Shown: positions 1 to 11,679, counted from the stretch's first letter. The stretch is DNA of 64,000 nucleotides from Stenogyne calaminthoides (GCA_037126765.1 JBBCBC010000007.1:29769667-29833666); one strand, 5' to 3'. Notes: generated by a model not told the origin, from the sequence alone. Numbers and translations are program-made.

Positions 1-1991
1 AGAAGAAGTCAGTCACCTTCTATGAATGGAGTGACTCATACTCAGACAAAGAAGTTCAGGATGAAACTCAGGATGGTGAGACTCAGGAAAGCCAACACAC
101 CAAAGGTGACCAATCTGAACAGACACCAGTTCAGACTTAGGTATGTGATGCAAATGAAGATGTGGTCACAACTGAGGTAAATTCTGAATCTATCAACCAA
201 AGGGGAACAAATGTCACTGACAATGTTCTGAATAGAATTTCCCCTGAGGAAGATGATTCCCTTTCTCATTTTCTGTTGTTCCCTGAGTTTATTGAACTAA
301 CTGAACCTAACATTTCAAATGTTGAGGATACTATTGAAGGGGGAACATCTAGAAGAAGTTGGTTAGATAGTCATCCTACAAGTCAGATTGTGGGTGATCT
401 AACTGAAGGTGTTAAGACAAGAAGGTTCCATGGTGAGAGTGCACTATTCTGCTGCTTCCTATTAGAGAAAGAGCCTACTGAGATTGAAGAAGCTCTACAA
501 GATTCTTTTTGGATTACTGCTATGCAAGAAGAGCTGAATCAATTCTCAAGGAATGAGGTATATGAGCTAGTGGATAGACCTGAAAGGCACAATGTTATTG
601 GAACCAAGTGGGTATTTAAGAATAAAAGAGATGAGAACAACAACATTGTAAGAAACAAGGCAAGGCTAGTTGCACAAGGTTATTCCCAAGAAGAAGGCTT
701 GGATTATGATGAAACCTTTGCACCTGTTGCAAGACTAGAAGCCATCAGATTGTTTCTTGCATATGCTGCCCACATGAAGTTCACAGTCTATCAGATGGAT
801 GTGAAAAGTGCATTTCTGAACGGTGTGCTTAAAGAAGAGGTTTATGTGGAACAACCTCCTGGTTTCAGACAGAATGACCAAGTTTACAGGCTCAGAAAAG
901 CCTTGTATGGTCTTAAGCAAGCACCAAGAGCATGGTATGATACTCTTTCTCAGTTTCTTACTGACCACAGTTTTGTCAAAGGAACTGTTGATAGAACTTT
1001 GTTCAGGATAGAAGATGGGAAAGATATCTTACTAGTTCAGATATATGTTGATGACATCATTTTTGGATCTCCAAATCATCAGTTGTGTGAAAAGTTTTCT
1101 ACACTGATGAAAGGCAAGTTTGAGATGTCTATGATGGGGGAGATGAATTTCTTTCTAGGTCTTCAAGTGAAACAATCAAAGGAAGGAATCTTCATCAACC
1201 AGGCAAAGTACACCAGAGATCTGATTGCAAAATATGGTGTACAGAATTGCAATGCAGTTAGAATTCCCATGAATACTAACTACAAGATGAATCCTGATCC
1301 TGAAGGCAAATCAGTAAGTCACACTGATTATAGAGGGACCATTGGATCATTGTTCTATCTCACAGCAAGTAGGCCAGATATAACATTTGCTGTTGGGATA
1401 TGTGCAAGATACCAAACTAATCCTAAGGCTAGTCACATGGAGGCTGCCAAAAAGATACTGAAGTATCTTAAGGGCACAGTGAATAGAGGATTGTGGTATC
1501 CAGCTGATGATAACCTTGAGTTAACTGGTTATTCAGATGCTGATTATGGAGGCTGTAGAATTGACAGGAAGTCCACTACATGAACTTGTCAATTTCTTGG
1601 AAGTAAGCTGATATCTTGGTTTTCAAAGAAACATACCTCAGTAGCAACCAGTACTACTGAAGCTGAATACATGGCTGCAGGAAGCTGATGTGCTCAGATT
1701 CTTTGGCTCAGACAACAATTAAGGGATTATAAAGTTGTAGCCAATGAAGTACCCATATTTTGTGATAATAATAGTGCTATTGCTATTTCACAAAATCCGG
1801 TATTGCACACCAGATGCAAACATGTGGATATCAGACATCACTTCATCAGAGATCATGTCGAGAAAAGGGACACCAGGATGGAGAAAATTCATACTGATAA
1901 GCAGAGAGCTGATATCTTGACTAAACCTTTGGCTAAATCAAGATTTCAGGAACTATCAGTTGAATTAGGGATGTTGGATCTAGGTGTATAG
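1..1991 (+). pseudogene. pol: pol pseudogene, 3' part (RT and RNase H), E1
   Basis: Copia polyprotein C-terminal half. The open frame begins at the window edge. The acidic linker after integrase (TFYEWSDS) is followed by the RT N-terminal block around KWVFKNKRDE, then the DVKSAFLNG block, the YGLKQAPRAWY block and the active-site motif YVDDIIFGS, which is intact. RNase H follows with ADYGG, RKSTT, TTEAEYMAA and a C-terminal tail ending GMLDLGV before the stop at 1989-1991. Breaks are in-frame stops TAG at 138-140, TGA at 1581-1583 (in the RNase H RKSTT/GTCQF region) and TGA at 1686-1688. The frame is otherwise continuous, so decay is limited. It would copy the element RNA into DNA in cytoplasmic particles if intact. 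Confidence 0.93.
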
Positions 1992-2591
1992 AGTAAATCT
2001 GAAAAATCGAAGGTTTTTAGATGCATGAAGTTTTCTCAGAATTCTACTGAAAAACTAAGGATAAAATAGGAAATACTGAACCGAGTCTCAGGAAACTCAG
2101 ATGTACTGAAGGTCAGTACTCAGTATCATACTGACATTTTATCAAGGTCAATACCCAGTAAGACTGATAGGAAAATTAGTCTGAAGAGGTAATGACTCAT
2201 GCAACTCATTTATTGCTTAAGTGAAACTCAGTAATCATTTGCAATAAATACAAAACACCTGAAGAATGTTTTTGGGCGGGACCTTTGAAATTCCAAAGAA
2301 GGTCAACAATCATTAAATGCTCTGTTGCTTTTATTCACCAATGAGATTAAAATGACGGCTTACTTTTTGAAAGATCGTCCTTTCGCTTACCCGATTAACC
2401 GTGGATTAATCTTAACCATTGATTCTCACCAAACCGATACGAATTCCCACGAATTGGTCTATAAATTCCTTGAGAAGCCAATTCAAGCCCCTTTTATTAA
2501 ACCCTCGTTCCCAAATCACTCTGCAAAATAAAATTCCCTTTGCCCATAAAATCTTTATCACTCCGAATCCCTAACCTTCAATTTCTTCAAA
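1992..2591 (+). other. pol to ORF3 spacer of E1
   Basis: No coding sequence is recognised. The spacer holds the post-pol hairpin (2029-2056), CTCAG/CTGAA-rich sequence and a stretch matching the leader of ORF3 in the sister copies (about 2270-2590, including GGGCGGGAC at 2274). Similar spacers of about 600 bp occur in E2, E3 and E4. Confidence 0.7.
2029..2056 (+). other. Post-pol stem-loop, E1
   Basis: Left arm AGTTTTCTCAG and right arm CTGAAAAACT pair with one bulge, about 40 nt after the pol stop. The same hairpin occurs at the same place in E2, E3 and E4. Confidence 0.65.
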
Positions 2592-5500
2592 ATGACTTAT
2601 ACCATTTTCGATAAATTGGCCGAAACCAATAAACCTTGGTATGAGTACGTTGTATCTCTGGAGAGTACTTCCAACGCCAAACATGAAGAAGAGGCACTTC
2701 ATTTGATCAGATTGGCGAAACTGACAAACCTCGTCGCAAACCAACCGGAGGCAGAATATTCACGGGAGGTAATAGAGTTCGTCTCTAATATGGAAATAGA
2801 TGAGGATGATAATATTGAGTCCAAGATTTCTGTTTTGCATTTAGAGCATACATCGAAGTATATAGATTTTGTTCGGGAGCTGTACATAGTCCCTCAAAAT
2901 TTAAATGATGTTTTTGAGTTGTGCGATAGGGGAGATGATCCCACTTTGTATATGTTAGGTCGAGAGCAAGAATATCTTGACAGGATTACTGAGAATCCTG
3001 TTAAATTTGAGGCGACCCTACATAAGCGGCATTTGAGGCCAAAATACAGAGTGTTGATGGATATTGTGAGTAAGTGCATAATGAGTCGATCGGGGAGTTT
3101 TGAGCAGATTAACACTCCCAAACTCCGATTGATGGCGGGGATTGAGGACTCACCCACCAAGGATTTCAACTGGCTGAAGTATCTGATCAAGGTGGTGAGT
3201 GAGCAAGCCAAGGTCATAAAAAGGGAGGACAACTTAATTTCGATCAAAGGCAAGATCCTCCATGCCACCAAAATAGCTTTTATTTTGGAAATGTGTCGAG
3301 AGGAGGAGGATATCTTTGCCAACTCTACTCCTTTCCCTAAGTCCAAAGTAATGTTCAAGCCCATTGCTGCTAAGAGGACCATCAAAGGGAAGAAAGATAA
3401 GAAAGTGGAATCACCAGTTGCTGCTGCTACTGAAGAAACGCAACAAGCCAGGGGGAAGGCTTTGTTGGAGGCCAAGAAAGAGCAGGGTGAAAAATTGAAG
3501 AAGAAGACCCTGGCTCCAAAGCGCAAGAGAATGGTGGTTCTCACTAATGATGAGGAGGAGAGTGAGGCTGAGGAGATTCAACCTGAGAGCCAAACTGCTC
3601 AGAAATCACCCTTACATGTATTGGCTCAGGCTATCTCAAAGGTACAGGATCAAACTGAGGAGCAAGTCTTCTCTGAGGTTCTTGAGACGTTGCTAAGTTC
3701 AGACAAGTTCTCTCAAGAAATATTCCAAGGACCTCAGACCTCAGAGAAAGTTCAGATTCCTTCTGAGGAAGTGCCGACTCAGACCGCAGAAGATGCTCAG
3801 ATTCCTGCTGAGGAAATGCCCACTCAGACCTTAGAGCAAACTGAATTCCCACTGAGGAGGCGCCAACTCAGACCTCAGAACCAAGTCAAATTCAGATCGA
3901 GGAGTCGCCGCCCAACCCTCGAAATTTCATCGAGCCTCGGAGGCCGATGAACTTTGATGAGCTTCGAAAGTGATATTTTTACTCGATCCATCGCCAGACT
4001 TCTCATCAACACGAGAGCCCGATGCTCAAGAAGGGTGAAGCTGAAGAGACCAAATGGCGAAGCAAGGGGGAACGATTCATCCTTGACCGCTACCCTGAGC
4101 TTAGCTCATTCCCTGACCTCCAAGACATCTTCTTCAGATTGAGGTTAACGGTCTTCATCCTCAACCGCACTCTTCTAGAAATGCTCAACATAGCTTCATT
4201 CGTGAGGCTAAGACCGGTGGAACGAGGAAACAACTCGCCACCAAATTCTCGATTCAGAAAACCAAGCTCAGAATGAAAACATCTGACTTTGATGAGTTGG
4301 TTAAGAGAAAAGTGGCTGAGAGGAAGGATGCGGAAGTTGGTGCCCCGAGCTCCAAAGACAAATCTCAGGATGGGGACCAACAAGGGGATGATGAGGGTCA
4401 ATCTCAGAAGGAGAAAGACTAAACCGATGTCAAGATGTCATTGCCGAACATCCTCGATCGGGTTAGCCTTCGTGTAACTTTTGACACTATTAACAATTAT
4501 GCCAGGATTACCGAAGTACCTATCTTTAAATCTATAATGTCTGATATGCAGACTGAGGCTCAGGTGGACACCTAAGCTCAGGGTGAAGCCCCGTTCAGAT
4601 CAAGCTCGAGTTCGACCGAGACTCGGGATGAACAAATTGACTCGAGAGACACAAAGCAGATCAGATATGCTCTTGAGATTGATCTCACCCCGGTGATTGA
4701 AAAGGTGGAGAAGGTTGAGCCAATCCTGACCAAAGTTGCTCAGATCGAGGAGGTATTGGCCAAACCGTAAGAAGATTGAAAGCTTGAGTTCTTCTTCTAA
4801 CCGGTGCAACTTCGTAACTCTATGATGAGAAGTCGACCTCCATGGAAGGAAAGTTAGAAGAAAAGATGGAGGGGGTCAAAGCTGAACTTAATGAAGAGCT
4901 GAAGCAAAGGCATCAGGAGCAGACTGAATCTCTAGAAGCTAAATTGGCAGAGAAGAATGAGATGCTAGTGAAGAACGCTGTTGAGGAGATGAGCTCAATG
5001 CTCATGGCCAAGATGACAGACATGTTCAAGGAAGCTCTCTCTAGCCAATTTGCTCATCTGTCTGAAGAATTCTCGGGGCGAAGAACCACCTTAGAAGGCT
5101 CGAGAGGAGGAGCAGGATCGGCGAGGGGGAGGTGCGGAGTGTCAGGAAGAACAATATCACATGGACACAACACTCTCCAGGCTTCTACCAGAGTATGGAT
5201 CCAAGAAGGGGGAAAGACCCGGTGCTGATCTCAGGAAATTATTGGATCAAACTCTGAAAGGCAAGACGATCAAGGAAGCTGAAAAGAAAATTGTTGCCGA
5301 ATCCATGAAGGAGATAGAGGCCACTGAGAAGCTGAAGTTTAAGAAGGTGGAGAAGCCAATCTACACTCAGGTTTCAGAGGAAACAATGCAAGAAGTTGCT
5401 GCAGAGAAACCGAGTGGTAGAAGAGTTGAAATAGCCAGCTGTCGGAGCCGAAATGCCAATTAAAAGAAAAAAAGTGTGGCATTCGAGGAGCCTAAGGGCA

Positions 5501-6173
5501 AAAGAACTAAGGCTTCTAAGCCGCCTTCGAAAAAGTCGATTCAGATATTGAAGAGTCCGAGGAAGTGCCCCCCTGCAAGGTCTTCAACACTAGAAGTGCT
5601 CAAGTCACTCCAAATTGAGCAAGCAAAGAAAAATCGCCGCTTCGCCTCTCGGAGTTCCAAAGGATCGAAAAAGAAGATGGAAGAAGAGCGTAAAAGAAGG
5701 AGTGGTTTCAAGAGGTTCGCGAAAGCAAGAGAAGAGGGACAACACAAGCACATAAATGGCAGCGATGTTGACAAATGGATGCCAATCCAAATCAACGATC
5801 GTGGGAAGAAATCAAGAGAACCTTTTGGTTCTACTATGATGTGCTCAGAGAGTGGAGGGAGAAAGCTCGATCCCAATGAGGCGCTCATTGACTATCTCCC
5901 GACCTTCTATCCAAAATACCTTCAAGGATGGATTAATCTTGCGAGATGAAGGAAGGTCATAATAATGTTCCCGGTCCATACTCTTACCCTCCTCCTAGAC
6001 TTGAAAATGGCTTGGTAAATGAAGCAAATATTTCTCAAGAAATTGCTCAAGACGCCACTCAACAGGCCGACAGGAACAATCCCGATATTATTAAAGAAAG
6101 AGATGCGCTGAAAAGAAGATATTATGGGATGTTCAACCTTGAGGTGCCTGCTGATGAGGTGGAAAATCAATAA
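2592..6173 (+). pseudogene. ORF3 (post-pol ORF, env-like position) pseudogene, E1
   Basis: The start is ATG at 2592 (MTYTIFDKLAETNKPW). The first 452 codons are open. Conserved blocks shared with E2, E3 and E4 are YSREVIEFV, RGDDPTLYM-GREQEYLD, KYRVLMDIVSKCIMSRSGS and KLRLMAGIED. This half resembles plant-transposon proteins of the Transposase_32 type by motif feel only. The middle is charged and lysine/glutamate-rich. After 3950 the frame breaks repeatedly (about 3950, 4260, 4420, 4770, 5100, 5460, 5945) but homologous peptides continue: FILDRYPELS, LEAKLAEKNEMLVKN (coiled coil), KWMPIQIND and RYYGMFNLEVPADEVE, ending at 6171-6173. I see no signal peptide or membrane segment, so 'env' describes position only. 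Function unknown. Confidence 0.85.
3750..3883 (+). repeat. 45-bp in-frame tandem repeat in ORF3, E1
   Basis: About three units of 15 codons encode a QIPxEExPTQTxE-type peptide. The third unit has lost one base, and this is one place where the ORF3 frame goes wrong. E2, E3 and E4 lack this expansion. Confidence 0.75.
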
Positions 6174-6550
6174 TCAAAGAGCCAGAGCGAAAAAGCAAAA
6201 GAAGATCAAGATCAACTCGTAAGACTCTTGTAATCCTTTATCTTTTTGTCTTTTTTGATTTTGTTAGATAAGATTCATTGTAACTTGTAATCGCTCTACC
6301 AAACATCAATGAAACCTTATCATTTATGCTCAAAAGATAATATCTCATTATCTTAATTTACATGTCTTTAATTTTGATATGCCTGTTTGTTGTCTCTGAG
6401 ATTAACTTTTTGGAGATTCTCTGTTTAAGAAATTGTTGGGAGATTCTCTGTTTATGAAATTGTTGGAGATAAACCAATCTTGTAATAGGATAAACCGAAA
6501 TCTGAGTATAGGTTAAGTATGTTGTAAAAAAGATAGGTTTTGGCATCATC

Positions 6551-6564
6551 AAAAAGGGGGAAAT
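6551..6564 (+). promoter_or_regulatory. Polypurine tract, E1
   Basis: AAAAAGGGGGAAAT abuts the LTR start. It would prime plus-strand DNA synthesis. The same tract is beside the 3' LTRs of E2 and E3. Confidence 0.88.
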
Positions 6565-6769
6565 TGTAGGGAGATGAATTTAATAAAGAGAGATTTTGAT
6601 TAGATCCCAAAACCCCCGAGAAAGTATGACATGTTCAGATAATCTTGATAGTTGAGTCAGGATTCAGTTTTAGAGTGTTCAGGATGCTATCTGCAAAATG
6701 TATAGTCAGCAGATATAGATCAGGATAGGTTCTGAAGACTCAGTAAGTTTCTGAAGAAACTAAAGTTTC

Positions 6770-7110
6770 AAGATGAAATCAAGTTTCAAGTTTCAAGATG
6801 AAACTAAGTATTCAAGACTCAAGGAGAAATCGAGATATCAAGACTCAATGTGAGAAATCGAGATATCAAGACTCAAAATCGAGAAATCGAGACATCAAGA
6901 CTCAAATGAGAAATCGAGATATCAAGACTCAAAGAAATCAAGACTCAAAGATGAAGACTCAAAGATATCACCAAGATATCTCGGGAAGACTCGGTCATCA
7001 AGACTAAGAAGTCATCAAGACTCGTAAGACTCAAGACTCCGAAGACCTCAAGATGCAAGATTTAAGAAGATCAAGACCAAGGATACTAAAGGCAAATTAA
7101 TCAAGACTCG
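6770..7110 (+). repeat. U3 minisatellite of E1 LTR
   Basis: Degenerate tandem copies of an ATATCAAGACTCAA core with GAGAAATCGAG spacers. This is the same position as the GAAGACTCAGAG arrays in the other LTRs, so it is one hypervariable U3 array with a different local consensus. Confidence 0.85.
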
Positions 7111-7543
7111 AATGTATCAATGCTCAAGATAAACCTGAATGTTCTGAGGCACTGAAAATATCTATCTGAAGGATTCAATACTGAGAAAATCGCGATTCCT
7201 TAGAAAAATAGATATTGCCCAAGACATTCTCATGCAGACAAAAGGAACTAAGACAAAGTGTTGTTAAGGTTATATCACTCAGAGATGTAACCAAAAAGAG
7301 CCGTTGAGGTTGTCTACCTTTAACTGGAGACAAAAGTCAAAAAGAAGAAGACAACATCAGACATTATCGACAATCGACAAATGACGTGTCACTGAAAAGA
7401 TGTCAGAAGTACTAAGTTCCAGACTGCAAAAAGTGATGACCAACTACATGAAAATCAGCTACCTAAAACGTGCTAGGGAGTCTCAAACCCTAAATATAGT
7501 CGTTCATCACACACCATAAGAGGAAACTCATGGAGCTATCTCT

Positions 7544-7591
7544 TCCAACGGATAGTTTTTCAAGAGTGACCTTGGTGTTTGCCTATAAATA
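7544..7591 (+). promoter_or_regulatory. LTR core promoter: TCCAACGG box and TATA box, E1
   Basis: TCCAACGG (7544-7551) lies about 33 bp upstream of TATAAATA (7584-7591). The arrangement is repeated in E3. AACGG is the core of MYB/MSA-type sites, so a MYB factor is a reasonable but untested guess. Confidence 0.7.
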
Positions 7592-8558
7592 CTTGTGACC
7601 ATCTACATTGAAGGTTATGGGAAATTTGTAAGCAACTCAAGAGCTCAAACTTATTATTGCAAGTTGAAGCACTCGAAAAACCAAGAATTTCCCAAGTGCT
7701 TTATTTCGAAGAGAGCTCATTCCACTAAGCCTAGCTTGATAAGATATATCCAAAGCTTAGTCGAGATATCCTAGCCTTTGCATTGTTTTTAATTGTAAAG
7801 AATATCTCATCCTAGTTGGAAACCAACCAAGAAACCCCAAACCCTTTGTAAGATAGTTTGAGTGTGATTGTTGGTGAGATTGGAGTTGTAAAGAGTTAGT
7901 AAACTACAAGGAGGTAGTCAGAAAGCTCTAGAGGAGAAGTGAGTAATCTATCTTGGATAGACAAAAAGCTTGTGTGTGTTTTGAGTTAGTAAACTACAGA
8001 GGTAGTCAGAAAGCTCAAAATAGAAAGGTTAGTAAACTACAGAGGTAGTCAGGGAGAGTGGACGTAGGAGCTTGAGTCTCTGAACCACTATAACTTGCTG
8101 TGTTCTTTGCTTTCTGTTTTGCTTTGATTAACTGTTGCATATCTTTAAACTAAAAGCATATTTTCACTGATATTCAGTTGGAATCAATCCACTGAAGTTG
8201 CATCTGAACTGAAACACAGCCTAATCACTGTTCCATTAAAAAGGAAGGTTTTCAGCAAAAGCTTAAAACAAGTATAAACTAAGGGCCAACCATTCCGCAC
8301 ATCTGAGTAGCTAGAACAGATAGTTACCAAACTGAACTTACTCTTCTGAGGGTTCAGTAAGTTAGTTATCTGATCCAAGCAGCTCAGGATCTCTGAAAAC
8401 TCAGGATCAGTTGGGATTATCTGAGGTATCTGAAAGCAGCTCAGGATCACTGTCTCAGGTAGACTTTGACTCAGAGCGATTTGTACTTCTCAGGACCAAA
8501 TCATCAGGACAACCTGACCCAAGCTGACCTCAGTAAAGAAAAGTTTTAAAAACACTGA

Positions 8559-8587
8559 ACACGTGTATTCCCCCCCCATACACGTGT
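8559..8587 (+). other. CACGTG hairpin near LTR end, E1
   Basis: ACACGTGTAT and ATACACGTGT are perfect 10-bp inverted arms separated by a C-rich loop. Each arm holds a G-box core CACGTG. It lies 26 bp from the LTR end and recurs in every LTR of this family here. Confidence 0.85.
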
Positions 8588-8613
8588 AAGACTCGTTTAC
8601 ACCGGGACCAACA

Positions 8614-8792
8614 AGTTGTCTTCTTCGAACAACGCCACCGCGCCCACTGCCAAGGAGAATTTTTTTGAGGTCTCCAAACTTCGGAGCATGGTCTCATAGA
8701 ACAAATGTCGGTTTAAAAATATTTTTGATTAATTGAGAAATAATTAATGAAGTGTATAGAGAGAGGGAGAGAAAGAATTAATGAATTGTGGG
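8614..8792. other. Unique flank between E1 and hAT-type element
   Basis: No repeat or gene recognised. The first 90 bp are relatively GC-rich and could be read as a short peptide ending at a TAG near 8690, but nothing identifies a gene. Confidence 0.4.
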
Positions 8793-9516
8793 CTATGTTT
8801 TAAAAACCGGAACCAGAAGTTGAGCCGGACGACCCCAAAAAAAGGCTGGACCGGGGTCGGATTGAGCTGGATTGAGCTGGTGTGACGTCATAATAAATAT
8901 TAAATATATATAGTATGCATGATTTTTAAAAAAAATTCAAAATATAGAATATGATTTTCTAATACCAAAATTCATATGTGCGGTGTGAGCCTGTTTATTT
9001 CTATTACCAAAACAGGCCGCCTAGTACTTATTATATAATTGGGCCCGTGTGGGCCTATTACTTTAATCAAACGTGGTACAAAACTCAAAAGTGAAAACAC
9101 ACAATGTTCAAACCCTAAAATCTAGATCCACCATTTCCAGTGATGGGACCACTGTCTAGCCATCTACCTCCGTCCCTCGAGCCCATCTCCCTCGGCCGCC
9201 GATCGCATCTCCCTCCCAAAGCTGAGCCCATCTCCATCGCGGCATCGCCAGGACGCCGCCCGCCGCCGCCCAAGCCGCCGGTAGAAAGGTTTTCAGGTGA
9301 GGTGTGAGGGAGAGGCAGGTGAGATTTCTTCAACACTGCTCAAAACAATACAAAAGCCCCCCAATTTTTTTTTTTTTTTGAAACCCAGAGTTCACCGGTT
9401 CCTGTTTTCACCCGATTTTTAAGGTTTTTGTATGGCCGGTTTAATAGCAGTTCTAGGCACCCCTATTGAGCCACCCAGCAGCGGTTCTCCGGTCTGACCC
9501 GTATTTTAAAACATAG
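8793..9516. mobile_element. Non-autonomous hAT-type DNA transposon, 724 bp
   Basis: Terminal inverted repeats begin CTATGTTTTAAAA at both ends (left 8793, right end read from 9516 on the minus strand). They are flanked by an exact 8-bp duplication ATTGTGGG (8785-8792 and 9517-9524). An 8-bp duplication is the hAT hallmark, although hAT termini more often begin CAGGG or TAGGG, so the superfamily call is by duplication length. There is no transposase. The interior holds a GC- and CpG-rich stretch at about 9120-9310 that differs sharply from the AT-rich surroundings and may be captured sequence. Confidence 0.85.
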
Positions 9517-9524
9517 ATTGTGGG

Positions 9525-9787
9525 GGTGGGTGCGGGCAGATATTAAGTGGGAGAAAGGGGGTTGGTGAGTGGGTCCAATCTAGTATTGTAAAAATTTAAA
9601 AGAGATGAGGGATAAATTTGGTATGTTTTGTATCTTAGAGTCAATTTGACAAAAACCTTGTACCTTAGGCTTTGTGTGTTTATGGTTTGGGAAGTGACTT
9701 TTAGAAATTAAAATCTCAAATTCCCGTTTGTTTATCATAATTTTGATATAAGATTTTAAATCCTCCAAAATTCTACTCTATAATACC
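9525..9787. other. Unique flank between hAT-type element and E2
   Basis: AT-rich DNA in which I see no gene or repeat. It ends in ATACC (9783-9787), the expected left target duplication of E2. Confidence 0.4.
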
Positions 9788-11679
9788 TATTGGTCCCGGT
9801 GTAAATGAGTCTTACACGTGTATGGAGGGAGGGGAATACACATGTTCAGTGATTTTTAAAACTTTTCACAATACGGAAATCAGTGGGTCGGGTTGTCCTG
9901 AAAAGCAGTCCTGAGAAGCACAGATTACTCCGAGTCAAAGTCTACTGAGACAATAACCCTGAGTGGCTTTCAGTAACTTCAGATTAGCCCAACTGATCCA
10001 AGGTTTAAAAACAGAGTCCAAATAAGCTTGGAGTAGATAACTATCTTACTAACTACTTAGATGAGTTTGGTCAGTTTGACAACTATTTATACTAGCTTAT
10101 CTTGTGTGCGGAATGTGTAGGCCCAATGTTTATACTCGTTTTACTTTGCTGAAAATCTTTTGATACTTAGTAAATCAGTGGTTAAGGCTGTGATCAATTC
10201 AATGCAAATTCAGTGAATTGATTCCAACTGAATATCAGAAAACTCAGTATGCTTTCAGTGAAAATATGCAGCAGATAAAATGCAAAGCAGAAAGTAAATA
10301 ACACAACAAATTATAGTGGTTCAGAGACTCAAGCTCCTACGTCCACTCTCTATGATCCTCAGAGAAATTCCTTAACACACTACTACTACTACCTTAAGCT
10401 TTCAGACTGAACTCAGCAGCTTACTAACTTTCCACTATGAGTTTTCAGGCTGAACTACACTGCAGCTTACTAACTCAACACACACTGTCACAAGCAGCTT
10501 ACTAACTTCTTCTCTTAGAGTTTTCAGGCTGAACTACTACAGGTTACTAACTCTTTACAACTCTCACTCTCCAACAATCACACACTCAAACTACCTAAAC
10601 AATATTGTTTGGGTTTGGTTGGTTTCCAACTAAGGTGAGATACCCTTTTACAATAAGAATAGATTCAAAGGCTAGGATATCTCTTACTAAGCTTTGGAGA
10701 TTATAACAGATTCTAGGCTTAGTAGATGAGCTCCTTCAAGGTGAAACACTTGGAAAATCTTAGATTTTTCGAGTGCTTCAAATGCAAAAATACGAATGAG
10801 CTCTGGAGTTACTTGATTCCCGTAACCTTGCACTGGAGAAGGTCACTGGTATTTATAGACAACTTACTAAGGTTACTCTTGGAAAACTATCTGTTGGAAG
10901 AGATATCATCAAGGGTTACCTTATTTGGTTAGTGATAAACGACTATATTAGGGTTTGAACAAGCCCTTGCATGGTTTGGGTAACAAGTAACCAATGCAGC
11001 CAATCACCGAGTTTTTGCAGTCTGGAACTCAGTACATCTGACATCCTCAGTGCTATGTCGCTTTCTGTGTCAGTAAAGTACAGTGTTGTCTCTCTCTGAT
11101 TGGTTCTTAACTTCAGTGAATAGAGACAAACAAAACGGCTCTTTAAGGTCAATCTCTCTAAATGAGACAACCTTAAAAGACACTTATTTTTAGTTCCTTT
11201 TGTCTGCAATCAAGTATTTGGACAACATTTATTTCTCATAAATGTATAAGACTTTCTCAGTCTATTTGTCCTCAGGTAGATAAACTTCAGGTCGTCAAGT
11301 CTTCAGGCTGATCTGAGTCTTCAGGTTGATCTGGGTCTTCAGCTTGATCTGAGTCTTCACCTTGATCTGAGTCTTCAGGTTGATACAAACTCAGGTTCAT
11401 CTTGGAGTCTTCTGAGTCTTCAGGTTGATACGAACTCAGGTTCATCTTGGAGTCTTCTGAGTCTTCAGGTATATTTGTCCACTTACTGAGTTCCCCCTCA
11501 GTGTGTCTACCCTATTTACTCAGAGATATCTGCTGACTATACACTTTGGAGATATTTCTTGAACTAACTATATTGAAACCTGTTTCTTAATCTACCTTAG
11601 ATCATTCTGAACATGTCATACTCAGGGGTTTTGAGATCTAATCAAAATCTTTATCTTTTATTAAATTCATCTCCCAACA
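9788..11679 (-). repeat. 3' LTR of E2
   Basis: A 1,892-bp LTR, minus strand. It starts TGTTGGGAG at 11679 and ends at 9788, where the terminal CA has become TA. Internal parts in LTR order are the GACTC-rich U3 minisatellite (seen on the plus strand at 11280-11480), TATAAATA (10850-10857), ~40-bp repeats (10380-10560), the conserved R-block and the CACGTG hairpin (9814-9845; one arm reads CACATG). Confidence 0.9.
10850..10857 (-). promoter_or_regulatory. TATA box of E2 LTR
   Basis: TATAAATA on the minus strand, at the same place as in the other LTRs. The upstream box reads CCAACAG instead of CCAACGG. Confidence 0.75.

Larger units (their letters stand above)
1..8613 (+). mobile_element. E1: SIRE-like Ty1/Copia retrotransposon, 3' portion
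   Basis: Only the 3' part lies in the window. Order is end of integrase/RT linker, RT, RNase H, a spacer with a hairpin, a long third ORF, PPT and 3' LTR. The order integrase before RT marks Ty1/Copia. A large ORF after pol and LTRs near 2 kb point to the SIRE/Maximus lineage. The sequence after the LTR end (8614 on) is not a primer-binding site, so this LTR is the 3' one. The expected 5-bp target duplication on the right would be AGTTG; its partner is outside the window. The LTR starts TGTAGGGAG whereas sister copies start TGTTGGGAG, so this is a slightly different subfamily. Confidence 0.9.
6565..8613 (+). repeat. 3' LTR of E1
   Basis: A 2,049-bp LTR from TGTAGGGAG to GGGACCAACA. It contains a U3 minisatellite (about 6770-7110), TCCAACGG (7544-7551), a TATA box (7584-7591), 'agtaaactacagaggtagtcag' type repeats (about 7900-8060, each under 40 bp), the conserved block GAGTGGACGTAGGAGC near 8056 followed by ACCACTATAA, and the CACGTG hairpin (8559-8587). 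Homologous to the LTRs of E2, E3 and E4. Confidence 0.92.

Noticed and set aside
42..269. Hydrophobic minus-strand frame near the left edge
   Set aside because: Antisense of the acidic pol linker; the same shadow appears opposite the linker of E2 and E3.
2894..3544. 216-codon minus-strand frame opposite ORF3 of E1
   Set aside because: Antisense shadow of a strongly biased coding region; no independent motif.
9115..9336. Gly/Arg-rich protein on the minus strand
   Set aside because: A by-product of GC-rich sequence inside the hAT-type element; no motif and no start context.
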